In this document: in pieces, positions 49,144 through 58,432 of the stretch | Layout of the letters: each line of letters opens with the position of its first letter | Numbering within the stretch: position 1 is the stretch's first letter | NCBI GenBank assembly: GCA_017308235.1 | Contig: JAFKFL010000021.1 | Span: 62,001 to 126,000, forward strand | DNA: 64,000 nt | DNA from: Alphaproteobacteria bacterium | GTDB taxonomy: Bacteria > Pseudomonadota > Alphaproteobacteria > Reyranellales > Reyranellaceae | Direction of reading: 5' to 3' | Notes under the pieces: generated by a model | What the model was told of the DNA's origin: nothing | Database searches by the model: none | The model's input: the letters and a program-made list of their open reading frames with translations, nothing else | Program-made: the position numbers and the translations under genes

Positions 49144-49866
49144 CTAGTCGAACAAGCCGGGCTGGTCGGGATCGGGCGGCGGCGGTTCGTCGCGATCCTC
49201 CGGCGGCGGGGGTGTGCCTGCCAGCGTCGCGAGCGCCTGGAAATATCCCTCCGCGAAAGCTTCCAGCATTTGCGTCTTGCGCGCCTCGTCCATGCGCGGG
49301 ATGTCGCGGGCGTCGAGCACGGTCAGCGTGCGCGGCGCTTTCGGTCCGGGGCAACTGAAATCCAGAATCTCGAAGCGCGCGGTTTCAAGGTCGGGGTCCT
49401 GCATCAGCACCTCGTCCACAAGCGTGACGAAGAGCGACAGGCGCTCCCGGGCGAGCGGGTTGCGCCGCCAGAAGCTGAACCACGGGAAATAAAGCTGCCC
49501 GCCAACGCCGTAGATCATGGGCGGCTCAAACGGCACCATGAGGCCGCGGCCGACCGGATAATAGCGCTTGTCGATCGTCTGGTAGAAATCCGGCGACACG
49601 CCCGCAAAATGATCCCGGATCAGCGGCAGCACGCTGAGAAGGTTGTTGCGGACTTTCTCGTTCTTGACCTTGCGCCGGATGCCTTCGGCGACCTGCTCGT
49701 AAGGCACGCGCAGCACCAGCAGGTCGCGCACGGCGAGATAGAGCGGATTGTAGTTGAAGCGCGGCGGATTCAGCGCGAGCCGCACAAGGAGGCGGGCAAT
49801 CGCCGCCGGTTCGTCCCGCCAGTTGCGGGCGAGGTGCTGTACGGAAGGGACGCGCAGTTCTGCCAT
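49144..49866 (-). CDS. Hypothetical protein, possible partner of the DUF4065 protein
   Basis: A 240-aa protein (MAELRVPSVQHLARNWRDEP...). It is soluble and mixed alpha/beta with a very acidic, Pro-rich C-terminus (PPPPEDRDEPPPPDPDQPGL). No known motif recognised. It begins 10 bases after the DUF4065 gene, on the same strand. DUF4065 (Panacea) proteins often act as antitoxins for an adjacent toxin gene, so this gene is a candidate toxin. Alternatively it is a plasmid housekeeping protein. Confidence 0.65.
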   Translation of the reverse strand: MAELRVPSVQHLARNWRDEPAAIARLLVRLALNPPRFNYNPLYLAVRDLLVLRVPYEQVAEGIRRKVKNEKVRNNLLSVLPLIRDHFAGVSPDFYQTIDKRYYPVGRGLMVPFEPPMIYGVGGQLYFPWFSFWRRNPLARERLSLFVTLVDEVLMQDPDLETARFEILDFSCPGPKAPRTLTVLDARDIPRMDEARKTQMLEAFAEGYFQALATLAGTPPPPEDRDEPPPPDPDQPGLFD

Positions 49867-49876
49867 ATGGAAACCG

Positions 49877-50383
49877 TCACTGTATCGAGAAAGGGGTCGG
49901 TACTTTCGAGTAAAACTCCAGGATGCTCATGTCGTCGATCTTCATGCCGGGGTTTACCGCCCCCGCATGATTCCAGACAGAATGCCACGGCCCCCCCTCG
50001 ACGTGGCTGAGCTCCACAAGGTCGCCTGCGCGCAGGCGGCTGTAAAACTCAACTATTTCCCGCAGCAGCGAATCTGTCTCGAAGCTGAAATCATACCCGA
50101 CGACACGCTGTTTGCCATCGGAAGGATCAATTTGCGTCGCGCGGCCCACAATTGGCGCGCGGTCGTAATTCTTGAAGGAGCGGTAGAGATACGGCAGGAC
50201 CGGCCCGAACTCCCACGCCTCGAACTTATGGCGGACAAGCGGCCCGCCGAGCGCGATCAGCGACCAGACGTGGCAGAAATACACGAGCTTCTGCAGGGCG
50301 AGGTTCGTGACAGACCGTCCCCGACCATCGCAATAGTCGAGAATGAAGTTTGCGACCGCGCGTCCGTCGTAGGTTTCCGTCAT
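49877..50383 (-). CDS. DUF4065 (Panacea/SocA-type) protein
   Basis: A 168-aa protein with the DUF4065 pattern: AVANFILDYCDGRGRSVTNL, ALQKLVYFCHVWSL, the signature FEAWEFGPVLPYLYRSFKNY, and the C-terminal DLVELSHVEGGPWHSVWNHA. The family includes the SocA proteolytic adaptor/antitoxin of Caulobacter and the promiscuous 'Panacea' antitoxin domain. It has no extra DNA-binding domain. It precedes the 240-aa orphan gene by 10 bases. Confidence 0.9.
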   Translation of the reverse strand: MTETYDGRAVANFILDYCDGRGRSVTNLALQKLVYFCHVWSLIALGGPLVRHKFEAWEFGPVLPYLYRSFKNYDRAPIVGRATQIDPSDGKQRVVGYDFSFETDSLLREIVEFYSRLRAGDLVELSHVEGGPWHSVWNHAGAVNPGMKIDDMSILEFYSKVPTPFSIQ

Positions 50384-50546
50384 GAATCTCCCTGTTCTTC
50401 TTCCGTTCTAATCGCTTCCGATGCCGGCGGCAATGCGCCGGCGCGGTCGATCCACCTCTTTTCGCGATGCGCCCAATCCGCCCGGCGCCGTGACGGCGCC
50501 GGGCAGATCACCACCACCATCGGCATGCGCGGGTCAAGAGGATGCG

Positions 50547-51224
50547 CTACCAGCCGCGTCCGTTCCGGTCAGACCCTTTCCATTTCCGGTCGGAGGAGCG
50601 GTTCGCATTGCTCTCACCGATATCTCGCGCCTTTCCCTGCGCGATTCCCGGCGGCGCGCTGGCGAGCGCCTTTTCGCAATCGAGGAGAGCAAGCGATTCG
50701 AACATCGTCTTCGGCTTCTCTGCCGCCTGCTCAAGGCGTGCCGTCGCCGCCGTGACGCGCGCATGTATGTCCTGCGTCCATCGCCCGTCGCTGCGCCTTA
50801 AGGCTTCCCAAGCGCCGCAGACATGGCCGCGCGCCTCGAAGCCTTTTTCCGTAAGCCCCCAGCGGGATTTGTCCCGGAGAACCGCCCATGCGTGCTCAAG
50901 GTAGAAACGTGAAAGCGTTTCTTTCGAATGGGATTTGCGAAAGCCCTCGGCGCGCCATTCGGCAAGCCTGCGCGGGTTCACCTCGTCGTGGCCGGGCTGA
51001 TACTTGAAGACGTTCACCCGCCTGAGGTCGAGACGGTCCTCCACCACATTGAAGATCACCTTCGAGTCTGGGGCCGTTATCTTCTCTTCCGCGCGGTTCT
51101 CGCCGCCCAGCAGGACAGCGCGATTGCACACCGTATCTACCGTCGCGCGTCGCTCTCCGCCGACGAACAGCGTGAATGCGTGCTCCCCGTCCTGTTGCCA
51201 ATAATTGTGCGTCGTATCGTTCAT
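50547..51224 (-). CDS. Hypothetical plasmid-accessory protein
   Basis: A 225-aa protein starting MNDTTHNYWQQDGEHAFTLF (51224). An extension to 51287 lacks a better start. The N-terminal third looks beta-rich, the middle helical (RRLAEWRAEGFRKSHSKETL, AWAVLRDKSRWGLTEKGFEA), and the C-terminus disordered and basic. No family recognised. Similar small orphan genes are typical between the ParB and mobilisation genes of such plasmids. Confidence 0.6.
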   Translation of the reverse strand: MNDTTHNYWQQDGEHAFTLFVGGERRATVDTVCNRAVLLGGENRAEEKITAPDSKVIFNVVEDRLDLRRVNVFKYQPGHDEVNPRRLAEWRAEGFRKSHSKETLSRFYLEHAWAVLRDKSRWGLTEKGFEARGHVCGAWEALRRSDGRWTQDIHARVTAATARLEQAAEKPKTMFESLALLDCEKALASAPPGIAQGKARDIGESNANRSSDRKWKGSDRNGRGW

Positions 51225-51395
51225 AGCAGTCACTCCGTCCGAGTCCGGCCGCAGGGCGCGGCGGCAAGGACGTGCATGACCTTTCAAAGGCGGACTGTAT
51301 TGGCCAAGGACTGGCCGGAATGGAGGAGCGGCCTTGCCGCCTGCGCGGCGCCGCGATCCGGACCGATGCCGAGACCGGCCCGGATCGGCGGAGGA

Positions 51396-51761
51396 TCACC
51401 ACCACGATGTGTAGAAGACCGTCAGTCCGGCGGCGAGCGCTTCGCGCGCCTTGGCGACAAACTGAAGATCGTCGTCGGTTTCGGAGCCGTCGCTCTCGCC
51501 GAAGAACGGGCCGTCGGTCGCCGGAAGCTGCCGCGCGCGGATGTCTGCTTCCAGCCGGTCGAGGTCTTCCCGCGTAAGGCGGACATTGACGCAATTGAAG
51601 CTGTCGTCGCAGCCGCCCTTTTCCCGGTACAGGCGCTCCATCCAGCCATGCAGGTTCGGATGCTTGCGCCAGTAGTGAATATGCGTCGCGCCCTTGCCCT
51701 CGAAATCGACCGGTGCATCCGGCGTGCGAGACAGCGTGCAGGCATACATATCGAGTCCCAT
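51396..51761 (-). CDS. Hypothetical 'MGLDMYA' protein
   Basis: A 121-aa protein starting MGLDMYACTLSRTPDAPVDF, a start shared by a widespread family of small phage and plasmid proteins sometimes mislabelled as phosphoglycerate kinase. It has HYWRKHPNLHGWMERLYREK in the middle and ends TVFYTSWW. An AAGGAAAG ribosome site precedes 51761. Function unknown. Confidence 0.75.
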   Translation of the reverse strand: MGLDMYACTLSRTPDAPVDFEGKGATHIHYWRKHPNLHGWMERLYREKGGCDDSFNCVNVRLTREDLDRLEADIRARQLPATDGPFFGESDGSETDDDLQFVAKAREALAAGLTVFYTSWW

Positions 51762-52091
51762 CTTGCTTTCCTTTCGTTCGATGTTGCCGTCCCGAAGGAC
51801 GCGGAACGAAAGGCCGGGCGGCAAAAGCTGCCGCCGTCATGGGTCAACACGGGCTTGCCTTCGCAAGCTGGCGCGGGCAGGCCCTTGACGGCAAAGCGCC
51901 GTCCGGCAGGACCGCGAGGATCACGAAGGGACCGGCAACGGAAAGGAAAGCGAAGGACCGTCCTGCCTGCACGTGCCCGGCATGTCTGCAACCGTGTGGA
52001 GGGCAAAAGCGGCAAATCATAACAGCGCGCTCCGGCGCAGGCGCGCGCCGGACCGCGAAACTACTGCATGAGCGGCAGCGGATTGCGAAAT
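51762..52091. other. 330-base interval without a gene
   Basis: No supported gene. Only GC-rich shadow frames are present. The 3' end of the Res gene follows at 52092. Confidence 0.45.
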
Positions 52092-55000
52092 CTATGTCAG
52101 CGCGAACGGCCCCTCGTCCCAGGCGGCATTGGTGTGCGCGTTCAGCTCAAGGCCGAGTCGCCCCGGATCGGTTACGAGAAGATAATGCCACGCGCCGTAG
52201 TCGCCGAGGCGATTGACGGCGTCGGCCCACCGTTCCGCCGCCTTCTGCTTAACGTCGGCGTTGTCGGTCTTCTGCCCCTTGATCTCGACGACGACGTTCC
52301 TGCCGGTATCGGTCACAACGACGAAATCGGGCACGTATTTCGCGGGCAGGCCGCGGTTGCGGTAGGGGATGAAAAAGCCGAGCCGGTCGTTCTTCACCCA
52401 GCTCTTCACGCCGGGATGGCTGTCGAGCAGGAAAGCAGCGCTCTGCTCCCATTTCTGCGTGTCGGCGACCATCGCGTTAAGATGGCAGCGCGTGACCGGA
52501 TATATCGGCTTCGTCGTGTGGAAATCGACATAGAGCGTGCTGCCGCGCCCCGCCGCGCCCTGCGGAACCACGGCGACCTCCGCGTCTTCCGAAGATGCGC
52601 CCTTCTTGATCGCCTCCATGAGCGCGCTCACCGCCGCCTGCATGTACTCGCCGACTAGCAGCACGTCGCAGGCGTGGCTATCGCCCTTGCGGACGAGCTT
52701 TTCGGCGAGGAACCGCTTCGCGGCGAAAGCGACCTTGGGAAAAAGCTGCTGCGTGGGAACGGCGGCCGCGCCGTTATCCGCCTGCCAGCGGACGCAGATT
52801 TCTTTCGCGATCCGGAAGGCGACCTGCTGGTCGCGGAACATCGCCCGCCACTCTTTCAGTGACAGGATCGGCTTTTCACCGGGGCCGTAGGCGGCCGCAC
52901 TCCCCTCCGGCGTCGTGAGCGGCGTCAGCTCGACAAGCTGCGGGATGCGCATGGGATCGATCGTGACCTTGGCGACCTGGTCCCAATCGACAAACACCTC
53001 GAAGCGTCCCGACTGGTGATAGCCGCTCACGATCGGGAAGGTGATCTCGAACGCCGCCTTCTCCGGCACCGAATAGATATGGTTCGGCTCGGGCTGCGGC
53101 GGCGTCGGCCCTGCCGGCGCGACCTTGAACGGCACAAGCTCGAACGGAACGCCGAACACCTTCGCGGTTTCCTCGGCGAACATCTGCGTGTCTTCGTTGA
53201 GCGCATAGCTCTTGCGCCGCAGGGCGCGGCCGACGACCTGCTCGCAAAGGAGCTGCGAACCGAAAGGCCGCAGGCCGACGATGTGGGTGACGGTGTTCGC
53301 GTCCCATCCTTCCGCGAGCATCGACACGGATACGATGCAGCGCACGTCCCTACCGGGCGGGATGCGCTCGTCGATCCATTTCAGCGAGCCGTCATTGTCG
53401 TCGCTCGCGACCTTGTCGTTGTGCTTGCGGACAAGCTCCGACCATTCTTCCGGGATTTTGCCGCCGGGCCATTCCGCCTTGCCGACGGTGTCGAGGATGA
53501 AGCGCAGGCGGCGGGTTTCGTCCTTGGTGCCGCCTTCCTCGATATCCTCGATGACCTTGGAATCGATGCGGACGGTGACTTCCTGACCGGGCTCGTTGCG
53601 GAACCATTGCGGGGACGCACCGTAGCTGTCGTTCCCGTTCGCAAGCCACGAATGCACTTCTCTCGCCACGGCGGTATCGCGGCAGACGACGATGAAGACG
53701 GGCGGCACCGGATGGCGCTGCTGCTGTTTCGAGAAGCGCTCCCATTCAAGGAACCGTTCGTGCCATTCGGACGCGAGCAGGTTGATGGGCGCGCTCGCGT
53801 AATTCATGACGAGTTCCGGCGTCACGTTCGTGCCGTAGCCGCCTTCCTTCGCCTTGGCCTGCACCCACCGCCATATATTGAAGTAGGCGGCTTCCTCCGC
53901 TCCGCTGACATCGCGCGCAGGCAGTTGCGGGATTTTGACGAGCCCGGATTCGATTGCGTCAAGCAGCCCGAAATCGGAAACGACCCACGGGAAAGGCTTG
54001 CCGACTTCGTTGCCGGAGCCCTGGATGTAGAAGGGCGTTGCGGAAAGGTCGATGCAGACATTGATCCCTCGCCTGCGGCTGCCGCCCGCAAGGCGGTTGA
54101 TGCGGTCGAGGCCCTCGATCCAGATCGTCGCTTCGCGCTCGTTCTTTTTCGCGAGGTCCTTGTCGTCGTCGAGCGCCTGCTCGTCGGTGGCGGTGTCGCC
54201 GCGGCGATAGGCGTGGTGCGCCTCGTCGTTGAAGATGAGCCAGTGCGGGCTGCGCCCCTTGCCGCTGCCGAGCTCGCGGCGGATGCGCTTGAACCACGCG
54301 GCGTCCGACTCGAAGTATTTCACCTCGACGGACTCGTTCTCCTTGCCTGCGTTCTTCACCACCTCGACGGGCTCGCCGGTCTTTACGACCTTCGCGGAAT
54401 CTCCGTTGACGGTGTTCGTCTCCTTCTTGGCGAGCCGGTGCCAGTTCGCGATCATCACCTCGCCGCGCCGCAATTCCTCCATGCGGTGCGGCGGCACGAG
54501 CTGGCGTGTGCGATAAAGGCTGAGATCGCCAAGCGCGGGATCGAGCTCCTGCAAGCGCTCGCGGATCGTCACGTTCGGGCAGACGATCAGCACCGTGTCC
54601 GAAAATCTATCATCGCGCGGCGCGGCGATGCGGTTGAGGATGGACCATGCCGTCAGCATGCCCATCACCGTGGTCTTTCCTGATCCGGTCGCCATCTTGC
54701 AGGCGTAGCGCATGAACGCGCGCACGCCTGCCGCCTTGGATTCAAGGCCGGGCTCGTCCCTTGGAATCTCCGGCAGGCCCTTGCGATATACGTCACGTGC
54801 CTCGACGAGGAAGAGGATCGTCTCGACCGCCTCGACCTGCGCGAAGAACAGGCGCTGCATGCGGTCGCTGCTGCGCCACAGCTCAAGCAGCTCCTTCGTC
54901 ACCGGCGACGCGCCGTCATAGGCGACGCCGCCCGACCGGCTGCCCGCGCGCCATTCCTTCACCCGCTCGCGGATGCGGTTGACGATCTCAAGCTCGATCT

Positions 55001-55238
55001 CCTCGCCTTTCGCATCGTCGAACAGCTCGGCCTGCTTCTTGTTCTTGCGCCCGCGCCCTGCGTGCTCGGGCACCCGGTAGAAATAGCTCGCGCGCCGCCG
55101 CCCTTCCGCCTTGACCGGAGGTTTCCCGCGCTCGATCTGCCAGTGATATTCCGGCTCGCGAAAGGGCGAGTTGATGATTGGTGAATCGACTTCGGCGACG
55201 GTCAGCGGCGCCTGTTCCTTCTCCTGCGCCGCGGCCAT
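52092..55238 (-). CDS. Type III-like restriction subunit (Res, BPTD_3080-type helicase-nuclease)
   Basis: A 1048-aa ATP-dependent restriction enzyme. Walker A CKMATGSGKTTVMGML is near residue 185, the helicase motif II HWLIFNDEAHHAYR near 345, and motif VI-like GSQLLCEQVVGRALRRKSYA near 660. The nuclease is at the C-terminus: YVPDFVVVTDTGRNVVVEIK (PD ... ExK) near residue 965. The order helicase then PD-(D/E)xK is that of type III Res, here of the BPTD_3080 kind. Its ATG overlaps the Mod stop (TAATG at 55236-55240), so both are made together. Confidence 0.92.
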   Translation of the reverse strand: MAAAQEKEQAPLTVAEVDSPIINSPFREPEYHWQIERGKPPVKAEGRRRASYFYRVPEHAGRGRKNKKQAELFDDAKGEEIELEIVNRIRERVKEWRAGSRSGGVAYDGASPVTKELLELWRSSDRMQRLFFAQVEAVETILFLVEARDVYRKGLPEIPRDEPGLESKAAGVRAFMRYACKMATGSGKTTVMGMLTAWSILNRIAAPRDDRFSDTVLIVCPNVTIRERLQELDPALGDLSLYRTRQLVPPHRMEELRRGEVMIANWHRLAKKETNTVNGDSAKVVKTGEPVEVVKNAGKENESVEVKYFESDAAWFKRIRRELGSGKGRSPHWLIFNDEAHHAYRRGDTATDEQALDDDKDLAKKNEREATIWIEGLDRINRLAGGSRRRGINVCIDLSATPFYIQGSGNEVGKPFPWVVSDFGLLDAIESGLVKIPQLPARDVSGAEEAAYFNIWRWVQAKAKEGGYGTNVTPELVMNYASAPINLLASEWHERFLEWERFSKQQQRHPVPPVFIVVCRDTAVAREVHSWLANGNDSYGASPQWFRNEPGQEVTVRIDSKVIEDIEEGGTKDETRRLRFILDTVGKAEWPGGKIPEEWSELVRKHNDKVASDDNDGSLKWIDERIPPGRDVRCIVSVSMLAEGWDANTVTHIVGLRPFGSQLLCEQVVGRALRRKSYALNEDTQMFAEETAKVFGVPFELVPFKVAPAGPTPPQPEPNHIYSVPEKAAFEITFPIVSGYHQSGRFEVFVDWDQVAKVTIDPMRIPQLVELTPLTTPEGSAAAYGPGEKPILSLKEWRAMFRDQQVAFRIAKEICVRWQADNGAAAVPTQQLFPKVAFAAKRFLAEKLVRKGDSHACDVLLVGEYMQAAVSALMEAIKKGASSEDAEVAVVPQGAAGRGSTLYVDFHTTKPIYPVTRCHLNAMVADTQKWEQSAAFLLDSHPGVKSWVKNDRLGFFIPYRNRGLPAKYVPDFVVVTDTGRNVVVEIKGQKTDNADVKQKAAERWADAVNRLGDYGAWHYLLVTDPGRLGLELNAHTNAAWDEGPFALT

Positions 55239-57937
55239 TACTTCGCCCCCGGTGCGTTTTTCACGACCATCAGCTCATTGCCGCGCTCGTCAATGGCCTT
55301 GACGGCGATGCGCCGCTTGTCGCCAAGGGCGAACGGCTCGCTGACTGTCCCGGCAAGGTGTTCCCACACGCTGTCGGCAAACTGCCCCTTGAGGGACTTC
55401 TGCAAATTGTCCCACGCGCTCGTCTTCGGGAAGAAGACCTGCGACGCAAGAAACGCCATGCCGTTGTAATTGGTGTCGAGCATCCAGCACGGCAGGTTTT
55501 CGGCCTTGATCTCGTCCGTCTCCATCGTGTCGGGGCGGAAGATGTCCAGCCCCTTGATGACGACGCGGTACAGCGGCGCGCCGTCGCGCTTGCCCACCTC
55601 TTCCAGCTCCACGTCGGGCAGGCCGGTAATCGAGAAAATCTCGCTCGCCTTGCTGGTCTTCAGGAGGTCGGACATGACCACGTCCGGCGTGACCGACACA
55701 TACACGGTCGGGATTTTCAGCTTGTCGAGCATTTCCCGCGCCTTCGCCTGGATGGCGAAGCCGAACAGGAAAAGCTGTTGGTAGCCCTGTTGCAGCGCCT
55801 CGGTCTGCGCGTTGAACACATATTCCGAGCCGATCGCGCCGTCCTCGGGGCCGAACACAAACGCGATGCGCTTGTCCGTGCCATTCCGCGCGACGCCTTC
55901 CGCATGCAGATATTCGCGGTCCGCGAGCGGGGTCACGGTATCGAGCTCAAGCGTCACGTTGCCTGGCAACCGGAGCGTTTTGCTTTGCCGCAGCACCTCG
56001 ATCATCCGGTCGAGAAACGCCCGCGGATTGCCCGATTGCGGCTGCTCCGCGCGCGAACCTGCCTCATCGTCGAGGCTCATCGCAGCCTGGATCGTCGCTT
56101 CTACGGTGAACGGTCCGCAGACCCTAACGACGCCTCTACTCAATTCCGGGCGATCTACCACGGTGACGACTTCTGGCTCTTCATTGTTGGCTATCGATTT
56201 GAGGGTGATCTTGGGAACAAGCCCTCCGATTTCCTGTCCTTTCCTGTTCTGCTTTCTCTCGTAACAGAAGCCGCCTAATGGGCCTTTCGCAGGGTTCTTC
56301 AATCGATACCAAGGAAAGGTGTTAGTTAGGAGGCGCTGTCGGGCAAGGGCGATGGGAACTCTGGATGTGTCGCAGGTAATCCATCGACGCCCCCACTGTT
56401 CCGCAACGATAGAGGTAGTGCCGGACCCGCACGTAATATCCATGACCAAATCGCCAGGATTGGTGGTCATAAGCATACAGCGCTGGATCACCTTCTGGTT
56501 CGTTTGCACGACATAGAGCTTATCAGACGCAAACCCTGCGATGCCCGTGTCCATCCAACTGTTCGTGACCGGAACGAGTGGGTTATCATCGAGAAATCGG
56601 ACATAGCCAAGATTGCGTCCTGCCCGTTCTATTCTATTAGCGGCAGCAAGCCTTTCCATGCCCGCGGGGTAGCTTGCCTTCCAATGATTGTTGGGATTCG
56701 GCCTGAATGTTTCTCCCTTGAAGGCGAAAGGCGTGTCCTCGCGTGCAGCTCCCGAGCTTTGAAGATCACCAACACGATAAATTCGGGCGCCATCCGGAAT
56801 TGGCTCGCTTCCATCACGCTCGCCCGTCGTCATAGCTCTCCGCGACCCATCTCTCAGTTCTATATACTTATAGGCATCATCACCCGTTTCTTTATTTTCT
56901 TTGTCGAGGAAAAGCGCGTTATAAGTGAGGGTCTTCTTGTCCTTCGCGTACCATAAGAGGTAATCGCCAACCCGGCTGATCGATCCAGTGGCAAAACCAC
57001 TCGTCGTGGCGAAGTATATCTGCGATACGAAATTCTCAGACGAGAAAACCTCGTCAAGAATCTCCCTTACATGATGAAGATTATCTTCGGATATTTGGAT
57101 AAAAATTGATCCAGAAGGCGAAAGTAGTTCTTTTGCAAACGTAAGTCTGTCCCGAAGATATGTGAGATAGGAGTGAAGGCCTAGCTCCCAAGTATCACGG
57201 TACGCCTTCACCATTTCCGGTTCTCGGATCATGGCGTCATCTTTGCCGTGCGTTACGTCACGTTTACGCACGAAAGGCTGGAAGTTCGACCCGAATTTTA
57301 CGCCGTAGGGTGGGTCGAAGTAGATCATCTGCACTTGGCCACCCATGCCCTCATATTCGAGCAGGGAGTTCATGACCTGCAACGAGTCGCCGAGGATGAG
57401 CCGATTGGTCCACGGTCCCTTGTGCTGGTAGGCGTCGAGTTTATCGGCAACGTCGAGATTGGTGTCGCCGAACAGGTCCAGATTGGTGCCGAGCGCCTTG
57501 TGCGATTTCAGGGTCTCAAGGATAGCCTGGGTAGAATGGCGTTCGTGCACGAACAGCGGCAGCGTCGGCACCGTCACCTGCTGACGTTCGGCCTTGCCGG
57601 TCCATTCGAGAAACGGCTTGGTCAGGCTGCGCAGGCGCGACACGCATTGAGTGAGCGATGTGAAACGCTCCTCCGTTCCCTTCCAGATTTGCGGTACGGA
57701 AAAGACGGTATCCTCGCCCTTCTCCGCAGCCTCGGCAATCAACCCCAAAAGCCATTCCGCGAACGCGCGGTCGGCGCTCTCGTCCCATGACAGCTCCGGG
57801 GCGAGACTCGAATCGTACCGATAGGTTTTAGGGGCCTTCTTGTTCGAGAACTGCGCCTCGACGCCGACATCCGGGCGCTGCACGGACTCCTGATTATGCT
57901 TGTAAACAGATGCACCCGACAGACTGTCCTGCGCCAT
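55238..57937 (-). CDS. Type III-like modification subunit (Mod), large DNA methyltransferase
   Basis: An 899-aa amino-methyltransferase, much longer than EcoP15-type Mod (about 650 aa). The catalytic motif QMIYFDPPYGVKFGSNF is near residue 205, and the AdoMet motif DLVMDITCGSGTTSIVAEQW, with a threonine instead of the usual Pro-Phe, near 495 (beta order). The region 560-899 is an additional C-terminal part, probably for target recognition and Res contact. It heads a two-gene operon with Res. The target site cannot be deduced from sequence. Confidence 0.92.
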   Translation of the reverse strand: MAQDSLSGASVYKHNQESVQRPDVGVEAQFSNKKAPKTYRYDSSLAPELSWDESADRAFAEWLLGLIAEAAEKGEDTVFSVPQIWKGTEERFTSLTQCVSRLRSLTKPFLEWTGKAERQQVTVPTLPLFVHERHSTQAILETLKSHKALGTNLDLFGDTNLDVADKLDAYQHKGPWTNRLILGDSLQVMNSLLEYEGMGGQVQMIYFDPPYGVKFGSNFQPFVRKRDVTHGKDDAMIREPEMVKAYRDTWELGLHSYLTYLRDRLTFAKELLSPSGSIFIQISEDNLHHVREILDEVFSSENFVSQIYFATTSGFATGSISRVGDYLLWYAKDKKTLTYNALFLDKENKETGDDAYKYIELRDGSRRAMTTGERDGSEPIPDGARIYRVGDLQSSGAAREDTPFAFKGETFRPNPNNHWKASYPAGMERLAAANRIERAGRNLGYVRFLDDNPLVPVTNSWMDTGIAGFASDKLYVVQTNQKVIQRCMLMTTNPGDLVMDITCGSGTTSIVAEQWGRRWITCDTSRVPIALARQRLLTNTFPWYRLKNPAKGPLGGFCYERKQNRKGQEIGGLVPKITLKSIANNEEPEVVTVVDRPELSRGVVRVCGPFTVEATIQAAMSLDDEAGSRAEQPQSGNPRAFLDRMIEVLRQSKTLRLPGNVTLELDTVTPLADREYLHAEGVARNGTDKRIAFVFGPEDGAIGSEYVFNAQTEALQQGYQQLFLFGFAIQAKAREMLDKLKIPTVYVSVTPDVVMSDLLKTSKASEIFSITGLPDVELEEVGKRDGAPLYRVVIKGLDIFRPDTMETDEIKAENLPCWMLDTNYNGMAFLASQVFFPKTSAWDNLQKSLKGQFADSVWEHLAGTVSEPFALGDKRRIAVKAIDERGNELMVVKNAPGAK

Positions 57938-58034
57938 AAACCCGCCCCTCGTACTCTGACGGCTGCCTCCCGCCCGCTGGATGCGAATGCGCGAATTTCC
58001 GCAGCTATCCCTAGACCAGCGCCTGGCAGCTTCG

Positions 58035-58343
58035 TCAGGCCGGTCCCGACTTCCCGGACCGGCAATCCAAACCTTGCTCGCGATTCTTTCCTATCGCGTC
58101 TTCGCCACAATCTCCACCGCATGTTCCGCTTTCGTCCAGAAAGGAGAGCATTTCTGCGATAAAGTCGGGATCGTGCAGCTTCAGGCCGATGGCAGTCAAA
58201 ACCCGGACGTTGACGGGCAACGGCGCATTTTCCGGCACTTCTTCTGCCGCATAGAACCTGAAATCGCCGTCCAGACCTGCGGAGATTGCGAATTCATCAG
58301 GGCGCAGAAGTTGGCGAGCCCCGATCTTCCTATGGCGTGACAT
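58035..58343 (-). CDS. Small hypothetical protein between relaxase and Mod
   Basis: A 102-aa protein (MSRHRKIGARQLLRPDEFAI...) with a good AAAGGAG ribosome site. It contains GLDGDFRFYAAEEVPENA and a Cys/Gly patch GTCGGDCGED near the end. No family recognised. It lies 90 bases downstream of the relaxase on the same strand. Confidence 0.6.
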   Translation of the reverse strand: MSRHRKIGARQLLRPDEFAISAGLDGDFRFYAAEEVPENAPLPVNVRVLTAIGLKLHDPDFIAEMLSFLDESGTCGGDCGEDAIGKNREQGLDCRSGKSGPA

Positions 58344-58432
58344 GGCAGGCAGCTCCTTTTCTTATCTGTCACGCCATATACGCGCTGCCGTCTGTCCGCT
58401 GTTGGCCATCCGCTGGCCAAACAGCGCCGCGA

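Noticed and set aside
53016-54683. 555-codon open frame opposite the Res gene
   Set aside because: Shadow frame; Res carries helicase and nuclease motifs on the minus strand.
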